The notes: a model not told the origin generated them from the letters alone. A stretch of DNA of 64,000 bases from Pseudoxanthobacter soli DSM 19599 (GCF_900148505.1 NZ_FRXO01000009.1:82324-146323); one strand, 5' to 3'. Shown: positions 18,112 to 26,546, numbered from the stretch's first letter. Program-made: numbers and translations.

Positions 18112-18780
18112 ATGCCTTTCTCCCTTCTCATCTGCGATTGCGACGGCGTGCTCGTCGACAGCGAACTTCTGGCGTGCCGCGTCGATGCGGAGGAACTCGC
18201 CCGACGCGGGTTCCACGACTATCCGCTCGAAGCCATTCTCACGCGATTTGCCGGGGTCTCGCAGGCGGACTTCACGGCCACCGTCGAGCGGGAGACGGGC
18301 CGTGCGCTGGGAGACGATTTCGCCGACGCCGTCGCATTGCGCGTCACCGAGCTACTGCACCTGGAGTTGAAGCCCCTGCCGCACGCCGCCGACGTGCTGT
18401 CCTCGCTGGCGCTGGCAAAATGCGTCGCCTCCAGCAGCGCACCGGCGAAGCTCGACCTTGCCCTGACGGTGACGGGCCTGAAGCCCCTGTTCGTGCCCCA
18501 CATCTTCAGCTCGGTTCTCGTCGAGCGCGGCAAGCCGGCCCCCGACCTCTTCCTGCACGCCGCCCGCGCATTCGACATTCCCGCGGACCGCTGCTGCGTC
18601 ATCGAAGACAGCGTCGCCGGCGTGCACGCGGCCCGCTCGGCCGGAATGAAGGTGATCGGCTTCACGGGCGGCGCGCATTGCGGCCCGGACCACGCCGGAC
18701 GGCTTCGCGAGCACGGGGCCAGCGCCACGGTCCACGACTGGTCGGAGGTGCCCGTCACGCTGGAGCGGCTGACCGGCTGA
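18112..18780 (+). CDS. HAD-superfamily phosphatase (beta-phosphoglucomutase-like subfamily)
   Basis: A 222-residue HAD hydrolase. Motif I is DCDGVLVDSE with nucleophile Asp9 and acid Asp11, motif II the ASSSA segment near 106-110, motif III Lys141 in RGKPAPD and motif IV EDS at 165-167. A helical cap lies between about 18 and 85. It begins 15 bases after the metallophosphoesterase, so both are co-transcribed. A phosphatase for the monoester released by its neighbour would complete a phosphodiester utilisation route (inference). Confidence 0.88.
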   Translation: MPFSLLICDCDGVLVDSELLACRVDAEELARRGFHDYPLEAILTRFAGVSQADFTATVERETGRALGDDFADAVALRVTELLHLELKPLPHAADVLSSLALAKCVASSSAPAKLDLALTVTGLKPLFVPHIFSSVLVERGKPAPDLFLHAARAFDIPADRCCVIEDSVAGVHAARSAGMKVIGFTGGAHCGPDHAGRLREHGASATVHDWSEVPVTLERLTG

Positions 18781-18924
18781 CATCGCGCCCGGACGGTCCG
18801 GCTGTGCATCGCGCGATCGTGTGAAACGGGAGGGTCGACGGGACCTTCGGTGATGGCACCGTCGCGCCACTCCTGTGGGACCGTCGGAGGCGAAGGCCGG
18901 CGCCGAGCCCACGTTATGGAACTG

Positions 18925-19039
18925 TAGAGCGCTTTCCGATCTGACGGAATCATCAGATCGACAAGAAATCGCTCCAGCTTCAAAAGCTTGAGCATATCCT
19001 TTTCGTTCAGATCCTTCGATCTGAACGGGATATGCTCTA
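18925..19039. repeat. RIME-like intergenic repeat, copy 4
   Basis: About 115 bp, TAGAGCGCTTTCC to GATATGCTCTA. It is nearly identical to copies 1 and 2, with a small deletion in the central palindrome (CAGATCCTTCGATCTG). Tandem with copy 5. Confidence 0.85.
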
Positions 19040-19152
19040 AGCGCTTTCCGATCTGATGGACTCATCAGATCGACAAGAAATCGCTCCAGCTTCAAAAGCT
19101 TGAGCATATCCTTATCGTTCAGATCGGTTCAATCTGAACGGGATATGCTTTA
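19038..19152. repeat. RIME-like intergenic repeat, copy 5
   Basis: Tandem copy adjoining copy 4, same orientation, ending GATATGCTTTA. The 18781-18924 spacer before the pair holds nothing recognisable. Confidence 0.85.
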
Positions 19153-19201
19153 ATGTTCTCTGATCGGCTTCCCGGAAACGGACGGCCTGGATGCGATCCA
19201 C

Positions 19202-19443
19202 TCAAGCCCCAAGTGCAGTGACGGACACCCCACAGATCGCGTCCTCCATCCGCCACGGCAAGCCGCCACCGAGCAGGTGCAAGATCGTTTCGACGATGCG
19301 GCGAAAGGCCATTTCCGGGCCCCCCTGCAACGGGCGGCGGAGGGAGAAATGGCTTGAGCGCCGCCCCATTCCGCATCGGTCAAATCGCTTGGCAAGGCCT
19401 GGCCGGTTCGCGCATGTTGTGCGCGAGTGGTATGTGTCGACAT
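19202..19443 (-). pseudogene. IS5-type transposase N-terminal remnant
   Basis: On the minus strand the frames read LPSDLTDAEWG, then after a frameshift LKPFLPPPP and RKWPF, then LHLLGGGLPWRM. These are the conserved N-terminal blocks of IS5-family (DUF4096) transposases. At least two frameshifts and a stop make it nonfunctional; no catalytic core follows. It abuts repeat copy 5. Confidence 0.65.
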
Positions 19444-19565
19444 CGTTGATTCAAGGGAATTTCTGGCGAAAACACCTGAATCAGCGGCCGGCAAAGCTGC
19501 CACGCTAACCAGCTGATATCACGCGCCTTGATTTCAGATGAGGCACGCAGAGAAGGACGGATTGC

Positions 19566-20438
19566 ATGCGGATGGGATTACTCGCCGCCGGCCTCTTGGG
19601 ACTGTGCTGGACAGCGCCCCTGGCCGCCGCGCAGACCGTGGCCGTCGGATCGCAATATGACACCACCCACATCTACGTGGCGCCCGGCGATCTCGACCGC
19701 TTCGTGGCAAGTTTCCTCGCGACGTTCGGTGGCAAATCAACGCCGCAGGCGATCGTGACCGTGACACCTACGCCGAGCGAGACCTTATCCCAGCTTCTGG
19801 TAACCCCCTATGGCCTCGCATCCGTCTTCGGCTACCGAACGCCGATCCCCTATCCCTTCGGAGCCGAGCGCACCGGCTATCTCGTGCGCGATATGGATGA
19901 GGCCGTGCAGGCGGCGCGCGCGGCGGGCGCGGAGGTCATCGTGGCGCCGTTCCGTGACCCGATCGGCCGGGACGCCATCATCGTCTGGCCGGGCGGCGTC
20001 ACCATGCAGCTCTACTGGCATTTCAAGGCGCCGTCCTATCCGCCGCTGACAGAAGCGCCGGAAAACCGGATCTACCTGTCACCCGACGCCGCCGATGCCT
20101 TCACCCGCGACTTTCTGCGCTTCGCCGGCGGCCACGTGGTCTCGGACGAGCAGGCAGCGCCTGGCGCCGCCATCGGACGGCCTGACGCAACGTTCCGCCG
20201 CATCCGGCTTGCCACCGGCTTCGGGCCGCAGCTGCTGCTGGTGAGCGACGGCCACCTTCCCTATCCTTATGGGCGGGAGACCACCGGCTACGGTGTGCCC
20301 AATCTAGCCCAGACGCTCACCCGCGCCCAGGCGTCCGGGGCCACGGTCCTGGTTGCGCCGCATGATGTCGGCACAGGCCAATCCGCGATCATCGCCTTCC
20401 CAGGCGGCTATATCGCTGAAATCCACAGCGGGCCGTGA
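19566..20438 (+). CDS. Secreted glyoxalase/VOC-superfamily protein
   Basis: A 290-residue exported protein. Signal peptide about residues 1-22 (ending AAA before QT). Two VOC-like halves follow, with repeated blocks: YPFGAERTGYLVRDMDEAVQ / GAEVIVAPFRDPIGRDAIIVWPGG and YPYGRETTGYGVPNLAQTLT / GATVLVAPHDVGTGQSAIIAFPGG. The internal duplication is clear. AGAAGGACGG precedes the ATG. Function unknown; a periplasmic binding or bleomycin-resistance-like fold is more likely than a classical glyoxalase. It stands alone between decayed elements. Confidence 0.85.
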   Translation: MRMGLLAAGLLGLCWTAPLAAAQTVAVGSQYDTTHIYVAPGDLDRFVASFLATFGGKSTPQAIVTVTPTPSETLSQLLVTPYGLASVFGYRTPIPYPFGAERTGYLVRDMDEAVQAARAAGAEVIVAPFRDPIGRDAIIVWPGGVTMQLYWHFKAPSYPPLTEAPENRIYLSPDAADAFTRDFLRFAGGHVVSDEQAAPGAAIGRPDATFRRIRLATGFGPQLLLVSDGHLPYPYGRETTGYGVPNLAQTLTRAQASGATVLVAPHDVGTGQSAIIAFPGGYIAEIHSGP

Positions 20439-20478
20439 CAGGTCATCCGGCGTAATCGGCGTCGCTCACCTTCTCAAG

Positions 20479-20745
20479 TCAGTGGACAACACGGCCATCC
20501 TCGGCCTGCGCGACGGTGAGATGCACGATCGCCGTGGCTGGCGAGGCGCCACGTCAATGCATCTCGCCCGGCGCGAAGAACACGATATCGCCGGGCCGGA
20601 TCTCCTCGATCGGACCGCCGTCGCGCTGCGCGCAGCCGAGGCCTGAGAGCACGACCAGGGGCTGTCCGCGTGGACGCGTATGCCTGTGGCCGTCCGGGCA
20701 CCCGGCTCCGATCGTCACGGTAACGCCGGAGAGGCCGACATCGCC
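20479..20745 (-). pseudogene. Cupin-domain protein remnant with internal stop
   Basis: The minus-strand frame reads GVTVTIGAGCPDGHRHTRP, GQPLVVLSGLG, GGPIEEIRPGDIVFFAPGEMH, then TGA, then RGASPATAIVHLTVAQAEDGRVVH. Intact homologues read ...GEKHWHGA... at this point, so the stop replaces the expected Trp codon (TGG to TGA). The first metal-binding His pair is still visible. The N-terminus is missing, replaced by IS-derived sequence. Confidence 0.65.
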
Positions 20746-20835
20746 CTTAGGATCCCGGCGAGGACAAGTTGCGCGCCGTCTCGATCCCGAATGTCGGCTG
20801 TATGGATCACGGCGTGAACCAGGTTGCCTTGACGT
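20746..20835 (-). pseudogene. Transposase fragment (IS5 group)
   Basis: The minus-strand frame gives LVHAVIHTADIRDRDGAQLV, matching the HA-V-TA-DVQDRDG block next to the second catalytic Asp of IS5-group transposases. It is fused in frame to unrelated residues and lies directly upstream of the cupin remnant, marking an old insertion or deletion joint. Confidence 0.5.
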
Positions 20836-21939
20836 GGAAATCCTGCAGGAAACAACTCCCGGTAGCCAAACCTTTGTCGCCGTGACGAGCGGCTGGGCCC
20901 ACCACCCTCACCGAAGGGAAATTCTTCGTGTGCGGCGCAACATACCCGCGCCCGGCATCTGGCCTCTGCTGCTGAACTATACGGGCCTCGCCCGCCGCGC
21001 CAGACGCGGCGCCAACCGGCACAGTCTGTGGAAATAACCCGGAAGTGGGAAGCACCGTTGGAGATCATCATTCCGACGACTGCTGATAGTGCGTAGCCGA
21101 CCTCGGTCCCTTGTGCGTTTGCGATTTCTAGCGACCCACCTCAACCGGCCGGTCGGCTCACGACCCCATTGTCGCCGTTCGGAGCGCCGCGGTCGCCACC
21201 CGAAACCTGCCGTTCGTTCGGTTTCGCCCGAGGTCAAAGCCGGGGCCGGAAGCGGACTGGCCGGACTTGGCTGCCGCTGTGGGGATAGCCGCAATCTCCT
21301 GCCAATCCCCTAGATTCCATTCGATCGCGCAATGGACACTCGGGAGCGGACACATTCGATGCCACCAAAGTTGAGTGGTAGCGGAGACCTTTGACTGCGT
21401 CCCGTGGCCATAAGCGGCCCAGGGTGTTGCACGTGTGGCTCCCGCGTCCTCGTCGCGACCGTTACGCTGGCAGCAGACCCGCCTCGTGATCACTTCGATC
21501 AGTTCGTCTCGCATGGAATTGTCCGAAGGGCTGCGGGCCATGAGCTGGGCGTCGGCGACGGCCGCGAGTATGGCGCGGGCACGTCGCTCGCACACGGTTG
21601 CTTCACGGTCGCTCGCCGCCGACAGCACCTTTGCCATGCCACGTCGATCTTGGCGAAGTTTTATACCTCCTGCTTCACCGGATCCGGCAGGTCGCCTCAT
21701 CGTATACAGGGGCGAGGTGAGCGCCCCCGCAACGCAGCAACGCGTGCGATCGCCCGCTAAGCGCCGTCGATCGCGGTTCCGGCGATCATCACGCCGCCAC
21801 CGGGTGCTTCGTCGACGGGTGACGACGAGTACATGATGGAAGGGAATTGAGCGCCTTTGCCGCTTTCCCTCGGCATGACGGCCATATCGAGCCGACCTCT
21901 TCGTTCAGCGCGCACTCCCATTGCAACGGCGATTGCATT
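20836..21939. other. Gene-poor region
   Basis: No convincing gene on either strand. A 180-codon open frame on the minus strand (21158-21700) has no clear ribosome-binding site or recognisable domain and an odd composition, and is not called. Confidence 0.5.
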
Positions 21940-21962
21940 TGACAGAATACTTGTTAAAAGAG
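21940..21962 (+). promoter_or_regulatory. Shared 23-bp element, site 1
   Basis: Fits TNGACA-N7-TGTTAAAAGA, found at three places in this window. It ends 24 bases before the ATG of the 157-residue gene. The core ACA-N7-TGT is dyadic, as expected for a dimeric regulator. The MerR protein at 24247-24627 is the likely binder. Confidence 0.6.
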
Positions 21963-21986
21963 GTTAGCTGAACAACTGCTTTTGCC

Positions 21987-22460
21987 ATGACCCTTCCATC
22001 CGAGAGCACCCGCCTGTGGTTTGTCCGCCTGCGCGAGAGCGGCGCGGCGATCGGGCTGTTCTGGGCGAGCTGGGGCGGGATCGGGCTGCTGCTGCCGCGC
22101 GAGATCGATCCGGGCGCCTGCGAGGCGGCGGAACTGGCAGTGATGGCAGGGGTCCTGTTTCCCGACACGCCGAAGCTACACGAGGCGGCGACGGCCGGCT
22201 GGGGAGATCATCGCATCCGCTTGACCGAAGGCGTCGCAGAACTCCTGTTCGACAATGGCGCATCAGGGCTGGACGATCTTCTCTTCGAGCGGCTCTACAC
22301 GCCGCCTGATCTCGCTGCCCTCGCTGCTGGCCTCAGCGACGATGAGTTGCTCGGGCAGTGGCGCGAGATCGAGGGGTTCGGCTCTGCCAGCCCGTCGCTG
22401 GAAGAACACGCAATTCGAGCCGAAGTCGAGCGGCGCGGCTACCTCGGCAAGGAGGGGTAA
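21987..22460 (+). CDS. Unknown 157-residue cytosolic protein
   Basis: Not recognised. Acidic, no signal peptide; the C-terminal half contains LAAGLSDDELLGQWREIEGFG and a charged tail. It is preceded by the 23-bp shared element and followed after 9 bases by a small membrane protein with its own strong Shine-Dalgarno, so the two form an operon. Codon use is like that of the neighbours. Confidence 0.7.
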   Translation: MTLPSESTRLWFVRLRESGAAIGLFWASWGGIGLLLPREIDPGACEAAELAVMAGVLFPDTPKLHEAATAGWGDHRIRLTEGVAELLFDNGASGLDDLLFERLYTPPDLAALAAGLSDDELLGQWREIEGFGSASPSLEEHAIRAEVERRGYLGKEG

Positions 22461-22469
22461 GGACCGGCC

Positions 22470-22718
22470 ATGGTGATCAAGGACAATCTCGGTGCGTTTC
22501 TCCGTCTCGTCGTCGTCCTCGCTTTGATCGGCTGGTTTTGGGGCGCTCATCGGCAAGCGAGCGAGCGAAGCTGCATCGAGCTCAGTGACCAGAACTCAAG
22601 CTTTGTCGGCGGCATTGTCGAGTCCATCACACGTGGCTGGGACTGGCCCATTCACTGGCTGAACGGGACAACGCCGGAGCGCATCCCATGCAAGGGGGGT
22701 GGGCAATATGTCGAGTAG
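22470..22718 (+). CDS. Small single-pass membrane protein, unknown
   Basis: 82 residues with one hydrophobic segment at about residues 9-25 and a short, Cys-containing C-terminal part, probably periplasmic. AAGGAGGGGTAAGG precedes the ATG. Co-transcribed with the 157-residue gene. Confidence 0.7.
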   Translation: MVIKDNLGAFLRLVVVLALIGWFWGAHRQASERSCIELSDQNSSFVGGIVESITRGWDWPIHWLNGTTPERIPCKGGGQYVE

Positions 22719-22751
22719 AGGCTGAGTCCAATGTCCCGGCAATCATTCGTC

Positions 22752-24209
22752 TCAGTCGAGAATCATCGCCGCCAGCAGACGCTGGAAGGGGAGCGGCGGA
22801 GATAACGGATTATCGGGAAAGAGCGCCGAGAGGATGGTGTCGGGAGCCGCTGACTGCCGGATTGCAGCGCCCGCCAGCAACCCGACCGCGAGCTGCTCCG
22901 TGGGCAGGCGCAACGCCGTCGCCGTAGCAATGACGTCTGAATGACGGGCAGCCGCGCGCACCGCCAAGGCCGCGTCCTCGGGTAGATGCGCGGCGTCGCC
23001 GGACCGGAGGGCCAGCGCACCATCCCTCGACCAGACGACAAGCGGCGCCGTGGCCCAAAGGCCCTGTCCAAGTTCGGCAAGGCTGGGATTGCGGGATTTC
23101 CGCCGCAGCGAATGCCGCAGCCAGTTCGCGAGCCGCGCCATCCACGGCGCCTTGGCGGCGGGTCGCCCGAAGCGCGACCGATAGCGTCCGGCTCGACCGG
23201 GTCTGATCGAACCCGGTTCTTCGAGGATCTCGGGCCCCGGCGTCTCCTGCCATTCCGGCACGGTCTGCAAGACGGGCGGGGACGCCGGCAAAGGGGGCGG
23301 CTCGGTCAATGCACTGCGCCCGTCGAACAGCGCCACCTTGCGCATCACCGGCAGCACGCCGTTCGCCTCGCCGGCAGGGCCGATAAAGACGAGGCTGGTC
23401 TCCGCCGTCAGCAGATTGGCTTCGACCGAGAGCGCGCGAATGGCGGCGCGATCGATCGGCTTGGGGCCGGCGAGGATCTCGGCGATCCGCCTCCTCGCGT
23501 CGAGGGCAGCGGCGGCAGCGCGGTCTTCCGCCGAGCGCGGCCGTGCCGATGTTGCATCGGGCGCGCTGGTGACGCGAAGCGCCAGCGGCGCGCCGTCGAT
23601 CGGGAAAGCACGACCGATCGGCAGGAAAGTGGCGTCGACGCTGATCTCGATCCCATCGTCGGTCCAGACGGTCAGCGTCATCGCATCGGCGGTGCCGGTC
23701 AGACGTGGCGTCTGATGGTCGGGCAGCCGCGACGTCAATCGATCGGCATCTGCTGCGGGACGCAGCAGTAGATGGGTCGTTCCAGCGGCAAGATCGACTA
23801 CACTGTCGATCTCGATGGCGCCCTCTTCGCCCGGCGCGATCCCAGCGACCGAAAACACTCGCCAGCCCTGCTTCGCTTCTTCGAGCAGAAGCGCACGCTG
23901 CCCTTCGACGGTGGCGCCGTCATAGGCCGTCTCGCCGCTGCGATGGGCGCGCGCTCTCCCCGACCAGCGCTCGCCACCAATCGTTACGGCGGCACCGAAA
24001 ACAACCTCGCCGTCGAGGGCGGGCGGGAGCGTCAGCACGGCCTCCAGCCGCTCCGTCTCGCGATTGACGAGAACGCGCGTGGCCCGGAGCCGGGCCGAGC
24101 CGGGCGTAACATAGAGTTCCAGATCGGTGCGCGTCAGAAGCAGCGGCGCCGGTGCAGCCGGAGCGGGTCGCAAGAAAGGCTGAAGCGGGTCGATGAGCGG
24201 TTCCGTCAT
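22752..24209 (-). CDS. VIT-domain protein without a recognisable vWA domain
   Basis: 485 residues, no signal peptide. About residues 25-150 look like a VIT (vault/inter-alpha-trypsin) domain, with LRATRVLVNRETERLEAVLTLP-type strands and the GIAPGEE turn. In most VIT proteins a von Willebrand A domain follows; here the middle region (residues about 270-320) keeps only a weak LVFIGPAGEANGVLPVM segment with no MIDAS motif. A basic linker near 365-395 separates a C-terminal helical domain. It is 37 bases downstream of the MerR gene and should be co-expressed with it. Function unknown. Confidence 0.7.
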   Translation of the reverse strand: MTEPLIDPLQPFLRPAPAAPAPLLLTRTDLELYVTPGSARLRATRVLVNRETERLEAVLTLPPALDGEVVFGAAVTIGGERWSGRARAHRSGETAYDGATVEGQRALLLEEAKQGWRVFSVAGIAPGEEGAIEIDSVVDLAAGTTHLLLRPAADADRLTSRLPDHQTPRLTGTADAMTLTVWTDDGIEISVDATFLPIGRAFPIDGAPLALRVTSAPDATSARPRSAEDRAAAAALDARRRIAEILAGPKPIDRAAIRALSVEANLLTAETSLVFIGPAGEANGVLPVMRKVALFDGRSALTEPPPLPASPPVLQTVPEWQETPGPEILEEPGSIRPGRAGRYRSRFGRPAAKAPWMARLANWLRHSLRRKSRNPSLAELGQGLWATAPLVVWSRDGALALRSGDAAHLPEDAALAVRAAARHSDVIATATALRLPTEQLAVGLLAGAAIRQSAAPDTILSALFPDNPLSPPLPFQRLLAAMILD

Positions 24210-24246
24210 TGAAGGCCTGTCCTCACCCCGTATCGAGAGGGAATCA

Positions 24247-24627
24247 TCACGTCGCCGACCTCTTCGCCCGCTTGGCGGCTTCAGGTCCCGGCTTGCCCAA
24301 CACCTCGCGAAGCCGCGCAGCGGCCCGCTCCACGAGCGGCTCGACATCGACATCGCTACCGATGAGATCGGTCGCCACAACGAGCGTGATGCCGTCGGCG
24401 ACAGGGATGGGCGTCCCCTCGCGCGCGTCCAGCAGGATGCGGATGGCGGCATTGGGAAAGCCGAGCGCCTTCAGCCGCTGGAACCGCCTGATGGCGCGGA
24501 CATGCTTGTCGTCATAGCTCGCATAGGTGCGGCCGCCATCGGGGGCCGGCACGAAGCCCTCCGCAATCAGGAAGCGGATTTGCCGGACGGTGGCCTCAGT
24601 CGTGGCGGCGAGCTCGTCGATCTTCAT
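24247..24627 (-). CDS. MerR-family transcriptional regulator
   Basis: 126 residues. The N-terminal MerR winged helix-turn-helix is clear: IDELAATTEATVRQIRFLI, then GGRTYASYDDKHVRAIRRFQRLKALGF. The C-terminal half is short and has no Cys metal site. It is the first gene of a MerR-VIT operon. The 23-bp shared element ends only 5 bases before its ATG, suggesting tight autoregulation. Confidence 0.88.
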   Translation of the reverse strand: MKIDELAATTEATVRQIRFLIAEGFVPAPDGGRTYASYDDKHVRAIRRFQRLKALGFPNAAIRILLDAREGTPIPVADGITLVVATDLIGSDVDVEPLVERAAARLREVLGKPGPEAAKRAKRSAT

Positions 24628-24632
24628 GCAGG

Positions 24633-24655
24633 TCTTTTAACACAGTCCTTGTCGA
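24633..24655 (-). promoter_or_regulatory. Shared 23-bp element, site 2
   Basis: Reads TCGACA-N7-TGTTAAAAGA on the minus strand, toward the MerR gene. It leaves only 5 bases to the start codon and no room for a full leader. 57 bases separate this site from the divergent site 3. Confidence 0.6.
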
Positions 24656-24712
24656 TACGGAACGCCCTGCGTCCGCACCCAGGCATCCGATGAAGCGAGA
24701 GGCGTGTTGCTT

Positions 24713-24735
24713 TCGACAAGATATGTGTTAAAAGA
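24713..24735 (+). promoter_or_regulatory. Shared 23-bp element, site 3
   Basis: Reads TCGACA-N7-TGTTAAAAGA on the plus strand, 46 bases before the ATG of the 50-residue secreted peptide. Divergent from site 2. Confidence 0.6.
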
Positions 24736-24781
24736 AGTCATCGGGCATCGCTTTGGGCAGGCCATCCAAGGAGGTCATTCC

Positions 24782-24934
24782 ATGTCGAAGATTGCATTGC
24801 TCGCGCTCGCTGTTGCCGCCGCCCTTGGCGGTTTGGTTCTGACTGCGACGACCGGGAAGGCGCAGGATGCGCGCTGCGCGGTCACCTGCAACGGGACCGA
24901 CAACGCCTGCTATCGCGCCTGCACGGGCCAGTGA
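24782..24934 (+). CDS. Small secreted twin-CX3C peptide
   Basis: 50 residues: a signal peptide of about 28 (ending GKAQ) and a mature peptide of about 22 residues containing Cys32, Cys36, Cys43 and Cys47 as CX3C-X6-CX3C within CAVTCNGTDNACYRACTGQ. A perfect AAGGAGGTCA Shine-Dalgarno argues it is real and well translated. The same motif opens the mature part of the DUF4189 protein at 34655-35179. Probably a disulphide-stabilised helical hairpin in the periplasm. Function unknown. Confidence 0.75.
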   Translation: MSKIALLALAVAAALGGLVLTATTGKAQDARCAVTCNGTDNACYRACTGQ

Positions 24935-25000
24935 AACGATGGCGGCCGGGCATTACCCGGCCGCCCGCGATCCGCTTCACAAATCGCTCCGAGGTCCGAC

Positions 25001-26071
25001 ATGGCTCGACACCTGCGCAGATCCCTTCTCCTGACACTGGCGGTCCTGATGGCGGGCAGCGCAGGAGCAGCCAGGGCAGACGATGCCGAGAACAGCCGCA
25101 TCGCGGACAAGATCGTCGCCTGCATCAATGCGAAGCGCGATGCGGCGCCCGACGCCGAGCTCCGCTGCGACCACCTGACAGACGTTGCAGCGCCGGCGGA
25201 AACGGGCGATGCGTCTTCGGCGCCAGCCGCTGAACCTCCGTCGCCAGCTGCCGACGCGGCCGTCGACAACCTTTTCCAGAGCCTCGAATGCCTGAAGGAA
25301 AAGGGCGAGGACGCGCAGCTCGCCTGCATGGAGCGGCTGAAGGCTGACAAGGCCAAGGCCGAGTCGGGTTCTTCTGACGCTGCGCCAGAGCTTTCCGCCG
25401 ATCCGGCCTGCTGGTCCGACAGCGTGTCGCTCGCGGACAAGCGCAGCCGCCACTGCTTCACCGCCGAGGTGAAGACGGGGCCGGGATCGGATCTCGCAAC
25501 GCTCGACCACCTCGTCGGGCTGCGGGTCACCTGCTGCGATGGCCTCACGCCGCGCTTCTCGGAGGCCATGCTTCCCGATGACGCGCCGGAGGGCCTCGTC
25601 AAACGCTGGACGGCGCTGATGCCGGACCGCTCGATCTTCATGATCGACGGCTATGACAGCGCAGCGGCCGCCCAGCAGGCGGCGAGTTTTGCGAGCGCCC
25701 TTGGCCACGGGTCCGAGGTTCTGGCGCTGGTGGAGCGCTATCAGAAGGCTGCGGCGGCGATGGGCGATCATGCGCCGCCGGCGCGGGCCGATATCGACCC
25801 CGGCGTCATTGTCACGGTCGAGGCCGGCTCCCTGCCGATTCCCGGCGATCGGGGCAAGATCAAGCTCTACACGCGCTGCTTCTCGATGGCGGTGAAGCGG
25901 ACCTATGTGCTCTGCAATGCCTATCTGCCCGGCACGCACGCTGTCGCGACCTATCTCCGTCGAACGAAGTCGGTCGATGACGCGGTCACGTCGCCACCAA
26001 TACAGCTTCTCGATGCCCTCCTCGCCGAGCGCATCGTGCAGGGCAACTTGCCGGCATCGCCTCCGCCCTGA
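25001..26071 (+). CDS. Secreted protein, unknown, Cys-containing
   Basis: 356 residues. Signal peptide about 1-26 (ending ARA). The N-terminal region has two Cys pairs (CINAKRDAAPDAELRC and CLKEKGEDAQLAC) separated by an Ala/Pro-rich linker, then a globular domain with CWSDS, CFTAEV, TCCDGL, TRCFSM and LCNAY. The even spread of Cys suggests periplasmic disulphides. It follows the twin-CX3C peptide by 66 bases in the same direction. It ends 4 bases short of the convergent gene. Confidence 0.75.
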   Translation: MARHLRRSLLLTLAVLMAGSAGAARADDAENSRIADKIVACINAKRDAAPDAELRCDHLTDVAAPAETGDASSAPAAEPPSPAADAAVDNLFQSLECLKEKGEDAQLACMERLKADKAKAESGSSDAAPELSADPACWSDSVSLADKRSRHCFTAEVKTGPGSDLATLDHLVGLRVTCCDGLTPRFSEAMLPDDAPEGLVKRWTALMPDRSIFMIDGYDSAAAAQQAASFASALGHGSEVLALVERYQKAAAAMGDHAPPARADIDPGVIVTVEAGSLPIPGDRGKIKLYTRCFSMAVKRTYVLCNAYLPGTHAVATYLRRTKSVDDAVTSPPIQLLDALLAERIVQGNLPASPPP

Positions 26072-26075
26072 TCGT

Positions 26076-26546
26076 TCAGGGATAGCTGTGGTCGAGAGGC
26101 TTTGCGGTCTGCTTGAACCAGGCCTGCATCGTCTTGCGCAGCTTCGGATCCAGCTTCTCCATCAGTCCGTCCAGAATCCCGCGGAAGTGCTCCTCGTTCG
26201 GATCGCCTGAGGGCGTGATGACCCAAGCAGCGAAGGCTAAGACCGCCGCATCGGCGTCGGAATAACCCGAACCCCGCCCGGCGCTGAGCACGGAATCGGC
26301 AAAGGCCGCCATGGCGATCGGGCTGCCGCGTATGGTCGCCTTGATCATGAAGTCGCTGCGATCTTCGGTGCTGAAGACAAGCTCGGGATCTGGAAACTGG
26401 CGCACGCCCAAGGCCAGCAGTACCGTCGGATCGCCGTCCTCGGCGCGGACTGTCAGCGTCTCGATATCCTGAGCGCGCTCCGCACCCGCTTCCGCCGGCG
26501 TCGTCGCGCTCAGGCGATTGACGATGGTGCTGGTAACCTCCGGCAA
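26076..26546 (-). CDS. Unknown protein, start unclear and possibly 5'-truncated
   Basis: 156 residues from a TTG codon. The frame stays open upstream to about 26666 and still looks protein-like (EHIGFGIVRECDQPRP), but has no ATG or GTG. The oppositely oriented membrane protein gene begins at 26685. Either translation starts at TTG or the gene lost its 5' end. No domain recognised; no signal peptide in the visible part. Confidence 0.5.
   Translation of the reverse strand: MPEVTSTIVNRLSATTPAEAGAERAQDIETLTVRAEDGDPTVLLALGVRQFPDPELVFSTEDRSDFMIKATIRGSPIAMAAFADSVLSAGRGSGYSDADAAVLAFAAWVITPSGDPNEEHFRGILDGLMEKLDPKLRKTMQAWFKQTAKPLDHSYP

Noticed and set aside
21158..21700. A 180-codon minus-strand frame in the decayed region
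   Set aside because: No ribosome-binding site, no similarity I recognise and a poor codon pattern; probably noncoding.
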